DNA of 64,000 nt from Climacteris rufus (Eukaryota; Chordata; Aves; Passeriformes; Climacteridae): positions 1,431,242 to 1,495,241 of the forward strand of contig VZRZ01001922.1 in the NCBI GenBank assembly GCA_013398175.1. Reading direction: 5' to 3'. This document shows, in pieces, positions 14,501 to 27,200 of this stretch. The position numbers and the translations under genes are program-made. The notes beneath the pieces were generated by a model, which ran no database searches, was not told the DNA's origin, and was given only the letters and a program-made list of their open reading frames with translations. Numbering within the stretch: position 1 is the first letter of the stretch; each line of letters starts with the position of its first letter.

Positions 14501-17500
14501 CAGCTTTCCTCGCTGATCCCAGTGTGACTGATTAGAGAGTACTCAATAAAACTTCTTTCAAAACTTTGTTTGCCTAATCATCTGATGGGACCTGTCTAAT
14601 TAACTGGTTGACATTGCTGGAGTGGGGCAGTATCAGTTGTCTTAATTACACTTTCTCTGTGTTCTGCTATTGGCGAAATCTGATTGAAAGAGTGAGGAAA
14701 TTGATAGGTAGTGTCCCTCTTCCTCTGACAAACAAACTTCTCTTCTGGTCAGAATTAAGAATGCTGACAAACTGCCACTGGAATTTCTGGCAGGAACAGT
14801 GCCTGATGATATCTTTGAAACCATATGCAGCAATCCCAAATGATAATCACTGGCACAAGATACTTGAGTGGTGCATTCACATGACCTTCTTTCTATTTTG
14901 TCTAGAGATTTTTTAGATTTGTCTCAATCCAAGCATTGATTAATCATCAGTCATCTCAGAGATGCAAAATCCACCTGCCTTTCAGAAAATAAAGAATAAA
15001 AATTGCACATGAAGTCAAATTTATCTGGGAATTCAACCTGTGGGACAGGAAGAGACTTTAAATCCCCAATTTTTTAAATATTCTTTTGTTCTCATGAGGT
15101 ACACCCAGACTGTTTCCTGTGGCTATAACAAACTTTTAATGCATTCTGCATATGTGGACTTATGGTAGCGTATTAATCTTCCATTTTCAGATCTGATGGA
15201 TCTCTGTCCTGAGGCTTGCATGATTAACTGCACCCAGCCACATATTTCATTTCTTGTCCTGGCTGGTTGAACGTTAATTTTCTCTTCTGTACAGGTATTG
15301 TATGAGAAATCAATTGTCCACTGCATAAAATCTGCTAAACTTGTGTAACAGGGGTTCCAGGTGACAGCTGCCCCTCCAGACCTTCATGAATTTAACACTC
15401 CCCTCTCTGCTCCATCCCGTGCATCTCCCCAGGCCAGCCAAGAACCTCCACCTGGACCACAATCCTGGCAGGGTGTGGTGGCACCTGCAGAAAGTGCTAC
15501 TGATTGGAGCAAAAATCAAACACATTTCAACTCACCTAAACTCTGTTTTGAAAGAAGAACACATTTCCTGAGAATAACAGGCCTAAGGGTTGCCATGTTG
15601 GACCATTTGGGAAACAGGAGATGACTTTTGCTTTTTAACTCTTCATATATTACAGTGCTGGTTTTGTGTCTCTTTGCCACATTGTCCAGTAGCAGCTGTA
15701 TTCTTCAGCTGCTCTGAACCAGCGTTGGGAAAAGAACTGAGGCACCTCTCTCAGTTAATATAGTTTACAGATTTTTTTTTTTCCCTCTTGAAGTTTAGGA
15801 AATAGTGGTGTTTTGGATTCTAAAGGTAACTGGGACTAAAACCGAGGATGATAGCAAATTTGGTGACCAAATGACTAGTGTGCTTAAAAATGTCTAGGAA
15901 AGGCGAGTTAAGCAGAGGAGGGAGCACACACCTACATGAATGCATAATTATTCACAGCTTTGATTTAATAGATACTAAAAGCCTAATCCAAAGGATGGCC
16001 TCTATTAACAACTTATTAATAATTTCACTCAGTTCTGTGTCTTCAGAAAACTAATTTGACAGGGTTGTTGGGATTTTTTTTTTACACTTTCTAATGGAAT
16101 GTCGTCTGTGATGAGCTCCTAATTTCCTGAACTGGGTTTGCTAACTAAAAAAATAAAAGTGCATTGGACTAATTTCACTGTGGGATAATTTGGGGTCATT
16201 CTTGCTATGTACTTGATGCTCAGTGGCACGGCAGTTGCTCAGCAAGGTGTCAGATTATTACATTTTTTCCTCTGGTAGGTCATATGCACCATTTCCCTCA
16301 AGTCTGTTGGGTACCAGATAGATACTGCTGACACAAAACTCAGTGAGACTGAACATCAAACGAAGGGGAGGATGGAGAGAAAGAGGGCACCAGCCAGATG
16401 AATTCGTGTTACAGTTAGCTTCCCATGACTACTCGTTTGATAGTTCTATAACAGATCAGACTACTACTGACATCGTCAGAATGATAAAGCTGTCGTGGTT
16501 CTTGGCTCAGCATGGCACAGTGAGATGCATGGATACAAACTGACTGTTACAGCAAGTTCCTGCTCAGAAGGTGAGATAAAGTCAGGAGAGGAACAAGGAG
16601 AATGTTACTTTGTCCCAGAGGAAAAATGAATCAATGTTTTCTTAGTAAAGATATTGGAAAAGTGGTGTGTCTCTTTGATTCAAACACATCCTTTTTGCAA
16701 TCTTGGAACGTAGTTTTGGAAATAGCACTCTGAATGGAATAGGGCAATTAAGAGCAGTTGCTCACACCACATTAATAGAATCACTCCATATAAAATAGCA
16801 GATGCTGTGACCCCATATACATTTGCAGGAATTCTTGTTTAACAATTAGATGGTATTTTGTCCATGCGCAGTGGTACAGAAATCCAAAGGGAGGAAAGTT
16901 AGGAAAAGCAGCATCTGCCTAGCTAAACTGAAGCCTGTGTTAAGCAAGAAGGAAGAAAAAAATCTTATTAGGAAGAAATTTTAACTGTCTTTTCCTTATA
17001 TCGTCTTTCATCTGCAGATAATATGCCTATGACAACTCAACATTTTTTCAATAATAAAATAACATACAGTAAGACAACAAATGTCTTTTCTCCCCATCTC
17101 TCAAGTATTCATTTTCTCTAGAGATCTTTTGAAATTCATGCAAGAGGTCCCTTGTATGACTTGTCAAAATATGACAGTTCTTCCAACTACTGTTTTGTGC
17201 CAACTGGAGCATGTTTTCTAACAACTGCTGTTAATCAGTACTTCATTTTTTGGGGCCAGAACTGGCATTAGAAATGCACTTTCATGTATTGTTTTTGCTG
17301 CGTGCATGGGAGACTTGGTGGACAAATATTTCTTGTGTGGAGAATGAGCTCTGACACTTCTTGGAGCAGGAGGAATGAAAATGAAAGCTATTGCTAGCTG
17401 TTCTCCCAACACCCATTCCTCACACCTCTCTCTGTAGCTGTCTTGAAAGACTGTGCTTATAATTGATTGATGAAGGAGTCCTGGCCCTTTCTTTGTTGTT

Positions 17501-20500
17501 TGATTTCCACTGAACAAAGCAGCTGTCAGAGATTTTGGTGATTCAGTCCCTGGTGCATGCTGAGGAGCTGGGTGGATATAAAGTAGATGCTGTCATTTTT
17601 AAGATTCTCTTAACAAATAAATGAATAGATGCATTATTGCTGTTTTCTCTAAGCAGTAGCCCATCAGCTGTGACTTACTCCCCCGAGGATTAATTTAAAT
17701 GCATCTGGCATGAGCAGAGCTCTGGGCTCCACAGAGAGGCAGGCAGCTTGCCCTGCACTGGGCATCCAGGCCCAAGCACTCTACCCGGTGGTGATTTCCT
17801 GTTTTATGGAGCATGTGAAATTATGCCCCCAGTGGGGTGTTGCTCCTCTAAAACTTTTTTCTTCAGAATGCAATCTAATCTTAAAGCCCCTCCCAAAGGA
17901 AACCTGAGTGTGTTTCCTTCAAGGTGAGCATTGAAAGGAATGAGCAGTGCTAGTGCTACCAGCCTTGACCCAGCCCAGCATGTACCACCCCTGGGTGTTG
18001 GAGAGAAACCAGCCCCATTGAACTCTTCCTTGAAGGCAGCAAGCTCTGAGGAGCCCTTGAAACCCTGTGGCTGAACCTCAGTGCTGTGGGGGCTCAGCAG
18101 CAGCCCTGTCTGTACTTTCGAGGCCAGGGGGCTGTGCATGGAGACTGCTGGTGCAGAGGAAGGACACAGAGATAAGCTAACCTTGCTAAGTAGCTTGAAA
18201 TTAAAAGGAGGTCCCTGATGAGAAGAGGCTGTGTCAGGGCAGGGAGAGGAACTGGCATGCTGCCCAGCTCTCCTCACTGCTTCTCTTGCAGGTGACTGAG
18301 GTTTGTCAGGTGGCACGGACCCCAAAGCTGTGACGAATGGAGTGATGTCGTGGGGCTCCTCAAGTGCCTCCCCAGTTCCCCACATCCCCTGTCAGCCCAT
18401 GCTGCTCTTCTCATGTTTGTGAGCTCCTGGAGTGGCAGCCCAAAGACCAAGGAGGGATTGTTGGCCCAGGCATTTGCTAAGGGTAGTAAGACCAGGGGTG
18501 CCTGGCAGGGATACGTGACATAACCACCAAAATGTGCAGTTTGCCCTTTCGCAGGGCCAGGTGATGGAAGGAAATAGGTGAAAACACCTCTTCAGACCTT
18601 GCTTGCTCAGCAAGAACAAGGCTGTTAAACCCTGCAATTGTTTTTCCTCTTGAATTTGTGTGTCTGCCAACACTTTTTCCCTTTCCCTTTGGGCTTTTTT
18701 TTTTTGGTGTGCTCTTCCATCCTATAGTGGATTCCCTCATTTTAAATTGCTGCTGTACCTCCAGTTGCACAGCTGAAATACAGCACCAGGAACTCATTTG
18801 CAAGAAGTTTCACCTCTTCTTTGTGCCAGCAGGGCAATGCTCACTTCCAAGGACCTGGCCTGTATTTGGGTCCTCGTGGGTGTTCAGCAGGCTGGTGAGC
18901 TGACAGACAGAGAGCACAAAGTCTCCTATTATGTTCCATTTTCAGGGAGAAATACTTATTGCTGTGGGCTTCTTTGTGGCACCCCACATGTGTACCCTGT
19001 ATTGGTGAGTAGAAATTCAGAAAGGCCTGATGAGGCAATTGAAATCCTTAGATTGAATGCCCTGTGCCCTTTTGTACTCAGAGGGAATGGGAAGGCTTTA
19101 GGAACTGGCTCTGTCACTAGGATTAATAACTGGAAAATCAATTTGTCATTTCCCTGTCATAAATTAAAAGCTTATAGGCCTTACAACATGAGTAAAATAG
19201 AGGTTAGTGGGTATTGATGGAGGTCTCAAAGCTCACTCAGCAGAGCAGATCTCTACTATACAATTTAAATTATGTCTCCTCCACAAGGAATATCTGTCAA
19301 TATTTGTATTGAAAAAAGACATCCTGCACAAGAATATTTTCTCTATTTCTACACGGCTGCTGCTGCTATTATTGCTGCTGAAAGAGTCCTTGAGGGAGAT
19401 TGTGGTCTTGACTTGATCGGTCTAAGTGACCTTTGCATTGTGCATTTGTCTGTAGATGGAGTATAAATTAGTCATGTTTAAGCTGATGAGGTGCCAGTGA
19501 GGATGTACATCACTAAACTGGTCCTGCTGAGAATAGAGAACCTCTCTCTGCTCCCCTGTCTCTGGCAGTCAGCTGAGAAAGCAACCACACCCTTTCAAAA
19601 GTGTGCCCAGCTGAAAGTAATGGAGGATAAATGATTTGTAAGAGTCAGCAGCCCAGGAGTGAAAAAGACCTTTTAAAGTCAGACAGAGGTAGAACTAGAA
19701 AGGAGTAGTCTAAGAGGGAATTATCTGCTGGTGAGATTTTTGTGGTTGAAAGGGGAGATGGTTTAGACCAACTAAACATAGTTTTTTGTTGGGCAACTGA
19801 AGGAAGGATAACCAGAATAGTTTCTTAACAGGAACATGTTTTTTATGTATCTCTCTAAATTAGGTTATTTTTGCTTTAAAGAAGGTATGTTTCTGTGGTT
19901 ATATGAATGATCCAAGATGCTCCAAAGAGTGAATGATCTACAATTTGACCTGCAGCAATTTAAAAGGATACTTCCCCCAAATTACTGTGTTTTGGTGTAT
20001 TGCTTATACTACTATTTTAAGTCATTTGTTTGTTAGAAATTTAAACTAATCAGTTTAATTGAAATAGATGTAGTTGCCAGATATTTCAGTTGTTTGTGCA
20101 CAAATTTTTTGTTGCTAGGTACATTGATCAAAGATAAATGAATTGAAGCACTCACAAGACTGACTGACATCCTCAGACACAAATTTTAGTGTCTTTTCAA
20201 TTGAATAGTAGCTTAATTTTCTTTTCAGTCTATGTTTAGTGTGCTGTATCTTTTTACATCCTAGAAGCTGAACTGATTTATATGTACAGCTTTTCTTAAA
20301 CAGGTTTTTATCTTATTTTGATTATAAGTATCACTTTTATTTCCTTTTAAAAGGTGTATTGATGTGGAAATAGACTTCTAATAAATCATCTATTCTGTCT
20401 CTCTTGTGCCCAGCAGTTTCACATGAAAGAGATTGTCGGACAATGGGTTGTTTATTCTGCTTTTATTTATTTATTTAAAAAGAGACTTTACTATTTTGTT

Positions 20501-23500
20501 CCTCTATGGAACTAAAATTCTTATAGAGCATTTAGGATCTGTACTGTTACTATAGCTCTGGCATAAATGTCTATACTGAGTTTAAATCTCTGTGACCTCT
20601 CTCTTAGAAAAACATCAGAAATCACACAAAAACCAGCCCACTTTACTGAGTAGGCACACTATTCAAGTCCAAAAGCTCTTCAAGTCCAAGAGGTCTGTAT
20701 GTAGTTAATTTATATTGATAGTGGGTTTACAGCATAATCACTAAAAGTTGTGTTAGTTTTAATCGCCTTTCCTGCAGTGTTTGGTTTTTCAGTAAAGGCA
20801 GAATGGCCTTTATCTGGCTCCCAAAGGCACATGGCTACTGCTTTCTGTGCTTAACTGGACATGAAAATAGTAAACTTGGTGTAGGCTTTAAATATTAAGA
20901 CAAAAGTAAAAAAGGAAGGGAGAAACGCTATTTTTTAAATGTAGAGCTGTAAAAAATGGGAGGTGATTTGTGGCAGCAATTCAAATATTATGAAGGTTTT
21001 GTATTTGCAAGTGTGGCTTATGTGGACTTGTAGTAGCTAACACACCAAGACCAGCTTCTCATTGTAACAAAAAAAGTGTATAATTTTTTTTTGTGAAGTA
21101 TATTGTATTATCAATAGTGAAGGACATTGTGAAAGAAGGAAAGCCTGAGGGTAGTAAGTTAATGTTAGGCTTAGAAAACTGGATGCAGTTTACATAGATT
21201 TTGCTGTGTTGCATCAGATAGCTTTTCTTTGTCATCTTTTCTTTGTACTGAATAGGATAATAACACTAAAATTTGTGTCTGATACAGGACTAATTTAAAT
21301 AAGAGCCTATGAAAAGTACCAGTATGCTGGTGATGTGAGGGGACTATTGAATCATGTAAAAGTTGCAAGTATGTTTCCACTAAATCACAGACACTGTTGG
21401 CTGTGTGAGCCCAATAGTCTCCCTCTTTTCCAAGGACCAACCTGTTGTAAAGAACATCCAGTGTGACCATAATGGGCATGTTAGATCATGTCCACTTCTC
21501 TGTAGGGTATTCATTGCAAGAGAAGGAATGGCATTGCTACTTGCCTTTTTTGCCTTTACTCTCGCCCCTTCAGGCAGAGGCTTTAGCTGTCTGCAGGGGT
21601 CATAACACTAAATGTGGTGACTGTTATTTAATAACATACCCCAATTAAGTTGTGCCAGTTGTAGGTCAGAGGCCTGCTGTGTTAAGGGCTCCACAGCTGA
21701 TTGATAGCTCTCTTTTGAAATGGGGATTCTGGAAAGTGAGAGCAAAGCAGGGAGCAGAGCTGGCTATTGAGTGCTTGTGGCACCACAATCAGACAGTCAG
21801 GGGGGCTGGAAGAGGAGAATGAGGGTGCCTTGTGGATGTCCATGAAGGGCCTCTCTGCTTGGGTCAAGAGGGTTAGAGAGCACAAAGGCTTCTGTTCCGA
21901 GCAGCTGGGCAGGAGAGGAGGGGAAGCAAGCAACAACTGCTGGAAAGCTGACGAAAATACAAGGTTGATTGGGAAGAGAACTGCACAAAGAATGAAATAG
22001 TTGATTTGAAATGTTTGTTCTTGCTATGTGTGGTCCTTGGCCTGGACTTTCCCATTTGTCATCCAGTGGGTTCTGTAAAAAAAAAAAATCCTTGTGTGAG
22101 CTGTGTTTCTACACTCCATGTTTTCTTGACAAAGTCTTAAAACACATAAGCTGAAGGTGTTCCCTGTAACTAGTAGTGATAATATATCTTCTGTGACACG
22201 CAGTTGAGTCTTTGGTTGCTCTTTTGTCCATCTGGGCTTTGGTACAAACTTTAGCAGACTCCTAACACTTCATAGGGTTAAAAAAATGTTAGGTTTGGGT
22301 TTTGTTTGGGTTTCTTTCTATTTTTAATTTGTAAAGACAATCTAAGGGACTACGAATAAGTGGTCTGAGGTTTGGAAATGATATTGCAGTAGTAAACTGC
22401 ATTAATATATCCACAGTTCCCTGCTGCCTAAATTGAAGTGTGCTTCATGTGTCGTGAAATTTATATTGATAACATAGAGGCCTGAAGAGAGTAGGGACTT
22501 GTACGTTTCAGTTTAAGGAAATGTGTGTAATCCTTGTTACTGCTGCTTGTGGTGTAAATTGGACTCCTTATATTATGTGGTTTCCCTGGTGTTGTAAAGT
22601 ATTTTAAATGCTGAGTATATGATAAAACACCTGATTAAGAGAATCAAATATAAACTGGAAAAAGCCTCTGTTCCTTCCAGCTTGCTGTTAAAAAGGCAAA
22701 TTATCTGGGAAAAGTATAGCAAGAGGGCAACAGTATTAACCTTTGTATTAGAAAATGTTTTATCACCAGGAGAATAGGCTGAACTACATAAATCTGTGGC
22801 CACAAAGAAGAAATTAGATGTTTAATAGATAATGTGATTGAAGTTAAAAAAATCAGTTAATTTCACTAATGTCAATTCAAATTGTTTGTTTCACCTGCAC
22901 AGCATGGCAGGACAGAAGACAGTGTAGAAAACTCCAACAAGCAGGTGTAATTTTTTCTTGTGCTTTTTCAAATGGATCTAGCCTGCTCAGGAACCCTGAA
23001 TTAGTTCAGAATTAATTTCTTTCTCTTACTGGATGGTGTGTTGAGTGCTAACAGTGGTGCCAAAAGCAAATTCATACAGGGCATTCCAGAAAATTTAATG
23101 ATCTTGACAATTAAAAGTAAAATCCTTGTAAGTTATCACTGCATGTTGTGTTAAGCAACTTGAACTATGGTGTGATAGTAAACTGGACGCTGAGAAGTGA
23201 ATCACAGTTGTACCAGCACAATAATGGGTTTCTGTAAGAGACCCATCTAAGGAAGAGACATCTGTGTTGGAGGGAGTTGCTGGCTGTACTGCCTGGAAGC
23301 TGAAGTTTGCAGCAGCAAGTCAGGTTTCTGCTGCCTCAGTGGAGTTTCAAACCCAGGAGGTCAGAATGTCACCTCCCAGGGTACAGTCCCTATGGTCCCA
23401 TCACATCCCATATGCCCAGGATTTATGATTGGCTTTGTAGAGACCTGTGCTCCCTGAGGTGGAACATGGTCATGAAGCACATTAAGAGTCTTTGAGCTAT

Positions 23501-23879
23501 AAGGGTCCTGGTTGAATTTGAAGCAGCATCCCAGAAGAAGCTGGCTTTCTATCCCATTTTGTGCATTGACTAAGCTATTTTCCTTTCAGTCCAGATGATG
23601 CCTTTCCCCACTTTAGCCTGAGCTGCCCTTTGATCTGTCCTGAAGAGGAATTACTGGCTCTTGGACCTTCTTTTAGATTAACTGCAGCTGCCTCCATAAT
23701 GAACCTCCCTGTGTGGCCCATTTCAGGCACATTTTTGCCTGTCTGTTTACAGAACTCTTCTATTTCTTTCTACCTCATTATGGAAAAAATCAAGGCCTAA
23801 CTTACTGAAGTATAAAATGAGTGTGCATACACGTATGTGTATATATTCCTTCCAGCACAGAGGAAGCCAGATTTGATTA

Positions 23880-23914
23880 ACCTGGTATGTTTCATGTCTA
23901 TTTTCTTTTTCCAG
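23880..23914 (+). promoter_or_regulatory. Branch point, polypyrimidine tract and 3' splice site of the ALK exon
   Basis: TTAAC fits the vertebrate branch consensus yUnAy, with its A at 23880, 34 nt before the last G of the acceptor. A T/C-rich run from about 23899 ends in CCAG at 23911-23914. No other AG lies between the branch A and the acceptor, which fixes the exon start at 23915. Confidence 0.8.
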
Positions 23915-24079
23915 TATTTGACTGCAATTTTGAGTCTCCTTGTGAGCTGGAATATTCCTTTACCTCAAAAGATCACGAAACTCCCAACAACGCCTGGGTC
24001 AGACTGAGTGCAGAGGAAATCTTACAGCTAAACCTCCCAGATGGGCCAGAGAGAGATCACTCTGAGAGTACACCCAAAG
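23915..24079 (+). CDS. ALK: ALK receptor tyrosine kinase, internal exon (equivalent to human exon 3), start of first MAM domain
   Basis: ALK is a single-pass receptor tyrosine kinase of the insulin-receptor superfamily; its extracellular part has two MAM domains around an LDL-receptor class A repeat, then a glycine-rich region. This exon gives 54 full codons plus split codons at each end. It contains C-x-F-x-x-PCELEYS (positions 23923-23955) and later W-x-R-x-x-x-EE and L-x-DGP, which align by eye with the beginning of human ALK MAM domain 1. Two cysteines (23923 and 23941) are kept. The exon is 165 nt with phase-1 introns on both sides, so skipping it would keep frame. The acceptor is a pyrimidine-rich tract ending in CAG at 23914; a branch-like TTAAC has its A at 23880; the donor is AAAG/gtaaga at 24080. 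The kinase domain and all other exons lie outside the window. The main alternative is the paralogue LTK; the MAM sequence and the very long flanking introns favour ALK. Exon numbering is taken from human. Confidence 0.93.
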
Positions 24080-24085
24080 GTAAGA
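24077..24085 (+). promoter_or_regulatory. 5' splice site of the ALK exon
   Basis: AAG/GTAAGA matches the U1 donor consensus at eight of nine positions. It leaves a single G of a glycine codon at the exon end, so the intron is phase 1, the same as the upstream one. Confidence 0.85.
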
Positions 24086-24128
24086 TGAATACAACTGTGC
24101 AATGCCATCAGTAGTGGTTAGTTTTGAA

Positions 24129-24203
24129 ATACAAACACCCTCGCTTCCACCCCCAAAAATAACCCTAACAAAAAAAAACCCAAAACCCCACCCAAACAAA
24201 CAT
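24129..24203 (+). repeat. A/C-rich low-complexity tract just downstream of the exon
   Basis: About 75 nt made almost only of A and C on the transcribed strand, with blocks such as ACACCC, AACCCTAAC and CCCAAAC. It lies 50 nt past the donor. CA-rich RNA is a known target of hnRNP L-type proteins, so a splicing role is possible, but similar tracts occur elsewhere in the window without an exon. Confidence 0.6.
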
Positions 24204-27200
24204 ATCCTCCTGAAATGCTAAAGACAGCCTTTGCTTTGGCAGAGAATGGGTGAAAACAAAGTGGCAAACAAAAGGGAGTAATTCTGCACATGAGAGATCT
24301 GTTTTCCTCTAAAGGCAAGCTTCATAATATAACTGGGAAGCAAAGTATCAAACAGTCTTGTGTAAAATCTGAATTGGGCTGACCCACGCCATGGATGATT
24401 TTTAGATGGGAGCTGGCCTATGGTGCCTATGTTTAAGGTCAATCAGTGTTTGGAAGAGTCTGGCCATGTCTTTGCTCTTGGTCCTGTTTACTACTTGTGT
24501 ATTTGCAGACCATTTTAGGCAATCTCCTTGCGTCCAGGGCTTAAGTTCTCTGTTTGGTAAGAAAACAAAAGATGGGCTTTGTCCTTAATGTAAGAAAAAA
24601 GATCCTGTCTCTAGAGAGAGCTAAGAGCTCTGAAAAGATGGGAGTGCAACAGACTCTTCTCCTTTCTTGGAAGAAAATTTGATTTGTTGGAGTTACTTTT
24701 CCTGCTTACGATCATATCTGTGAACAACAACATATTTAATTAAGATTCTAATTCTGACTAGATTTTTAGATATATTTGTGTTCTTCTAATCCTGGGAAAA
24801 CAGTAATATTCTTAACATCCTTTTGGCTGTTAGTGACTCTTACTTAGAACTTCTCTGTGTAAGGTATTGCTAATGAGAATGGACCTACAAAAATGGAAAT
24901 GTGGGAGTTAGAGCTACAGGCTTTATCCAGGAGAACAAAGAGGTGTCAGGAAGGACAAGGAAAATTATGAGGGATATGCAACAGTTTCCATAGTAGGAAA
25001 ACTAAACAGACAAAGATTCTTTATTCTGTCTGTGGTGCTAGGAATTAGATGTCTTTAAAATGCAGATTGAAGAGCAATGGAAAGCAGCTGTGAAGTTGGT
25101 GGGTTCCAGGTATAGAACAAGAGAGCAGAGACATTTTTCATGTAATACCTGAAGAAACAGTGCTAATAAAATACATGAATTAATGTTACATGGGCCAGAA
25201 GTATGCATAAGTTTAAAGAAAGATCAGGTGAATTCTTGCAGGATAACATTCATCACTGGATTGTTAATTCAATAGTCTGTTCGGAGTTCAGAAACCTCTT
25301 ACACAGAAGGCTGCAAGTGAAAGGATCCTTTTCTTAGCAGCCAGCATCAGAGACAGCATTTGACTTTGCAGAGCTGCAGTCTGACTGCTTGTAACAGTTC
25401 TCATGTTCAGACAAATACTGAGGAAATTTTCAGTGCTGCTTTCATTCATATTCTGTTTTCTCATCCATATCAATAGTATAGTACTTTTCCCCAGATAGAC
25501 ATTATAAATTAACTTTTAAGGCCCATTGATTCATCAGCAGACCAAGTCATTTTGGTGTGATCTACGTCGTGTGTAAAGCAGATGGACCACATTTGTGCTG
25601 CATGCAAATATCTTCTAATTTCCACATCAGGAACCATACCCACATATACTGAATTTCTTGCTGCAAAGATACAGTTCAGGGAAAGTTTGAGGTAAATCAG
25701 AATGTCTGTTTTGTTCTTCTTTTTCTTATATTTTAGTGCAAGTTGGCTGTCCTGGAAATTTAGGAATTAAAACCTTGTTTTGAATTGAGAAGATTAGAAT
25801 GTCATTTTCTTAGAGTGGGAAAAACCCACAAGGAAGTCAATATATTTTTCCAGGTATAGAGCCTGCCCAGGTCTCCATGGTGCTACATGTTGTCAATGTA
25901 TGATTCTTTTGAATGCTTTTCAGTAAAGTTATACTTTGTGCTCAGTTTTATATATCTGTCAAAACGGAAGAAAGGGAGACTGTTGGCTGGCCCTGTAGCC
26001 CAGAACCCAAAGGTGGTATTGGTTGATGATTTCCAATTGCTTATTTGGTTAGAATTCCATTTCTAAACCCAAAGTGTGGAGTTTTTCACCTAGAATATAG
26101 GCAATTTAGGCTGAATCTTGTGTTCTGCTGTTTTCTTCTATTCTGAGGGGCAGGTGACCAGTGTCAAATTGATTGAGTGAATTTAGATTTGTGGGGCATT
26201 AGGGTAGATCATTTTGTGTGGTTTATTTGCTTGTGTGTGTGTGTCGTTTTTTTGAATTACCAGGCATGTTGGACACAGTGGTAATTTTTTTCTCAGTGGA
26301 GCTATAGGTCTGCAACTCATGGATGACTGTAACTCTTGCATGTATAAAGACTCATTTGAAAATCAACACTTGGAGCTAGCATCTCTCTATTTTAAATCAC
26401 TTTAATTACAGCTGTTTGGCATAGATAGTTGTGTGGTCTGTTTCAATCTGAAATAATTAAGCACAGTAGTTCCAACCCCCACTGTTTCCTGCAAATTGTA
26501 CTCGCAATTATCTCAATCTCATTTCATCTCCTTTGCAGACAGTAATGCACAGAGATAAACTGATAACTTAACTAGATTTTGGGATGGTTTAGCTCATCCT
26601 TGTCACTTGGTTATCAAGTCATGTCAAGATATTGATAGAGACAAATGCCTCTGATATGATTATTTTGACTTCATGTGAGTTTTTGTAAAAGGTTCAGTAG
26701 GAAATCATTGGTAGATCTCCCAAAGAGAGACATTGGAAGAACTTCTGTATTTTTGTCCCTGCTCCAGCAGCATGATACAGCTCAACGTCAAGAAATCAGA
26801 AGTCAGCATGGATTAAGCCACCTAGAGTAAGAACTAGCTTCAGGTGTCTCAGCATCTGGTGACAGTCACAGCTGAGCGATCCACTCACTTGGCATGTTCA
26901 GCATGTAGTGTCACACAAATCATTGATCTTCTGAATAGGAATAGATGGTGAGGTGGCAGAATTTGATATTAAATTATTCATGGTAAAAGATTGAAGGTCT
27001 CACTTGCAAGGAATTGAAAAGGGATGCTTAACTAGCTAATAGTGGCAGGTGAAATTTAGTGTAGATTATTTGAATTGAGGTGGTGGGAGAGACAATCAGA
27101 GTTTGGCATATATGCAGACCGATTCTGAGCTGGTTACAGTCACTTAAGCTGATTTAGGGGTAAGAAGAGAGCTGTGAAAGCATCAACTCAGTAGCAGTCA

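Larger units (their letters stand above)
1..23914 (+). other. ALK: 3' part of the large ALK intron upstream of the exon (intron 2 by human numbering)
   Basis: Non-coding AT-rich sequence. The open frames here are short, have no splice context and match no family I recognise. 1-8393 holds only an AAT-type simple repeat (4239-4263) and a TG/TA microsatellite (5695-5729). 8394-8597 is a tandem duplication. From 8598 to 12830 I see nothing beyond A/T homopolymers. 12830-12990 is a GC-richer block that could be a repeat. 13000-17700 is plain, apart from an AT-rich stretch with clustered TAAT motifs near 15930-16035. 17700-18650 is GC-richer with few CpGs. 18650-23870 is plain AT-rich sequence. The 3' end carries the branch point and polypyrimidine tract that define the exon start. 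The intron's 5' end is outside the window. Confidence 0.85.
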
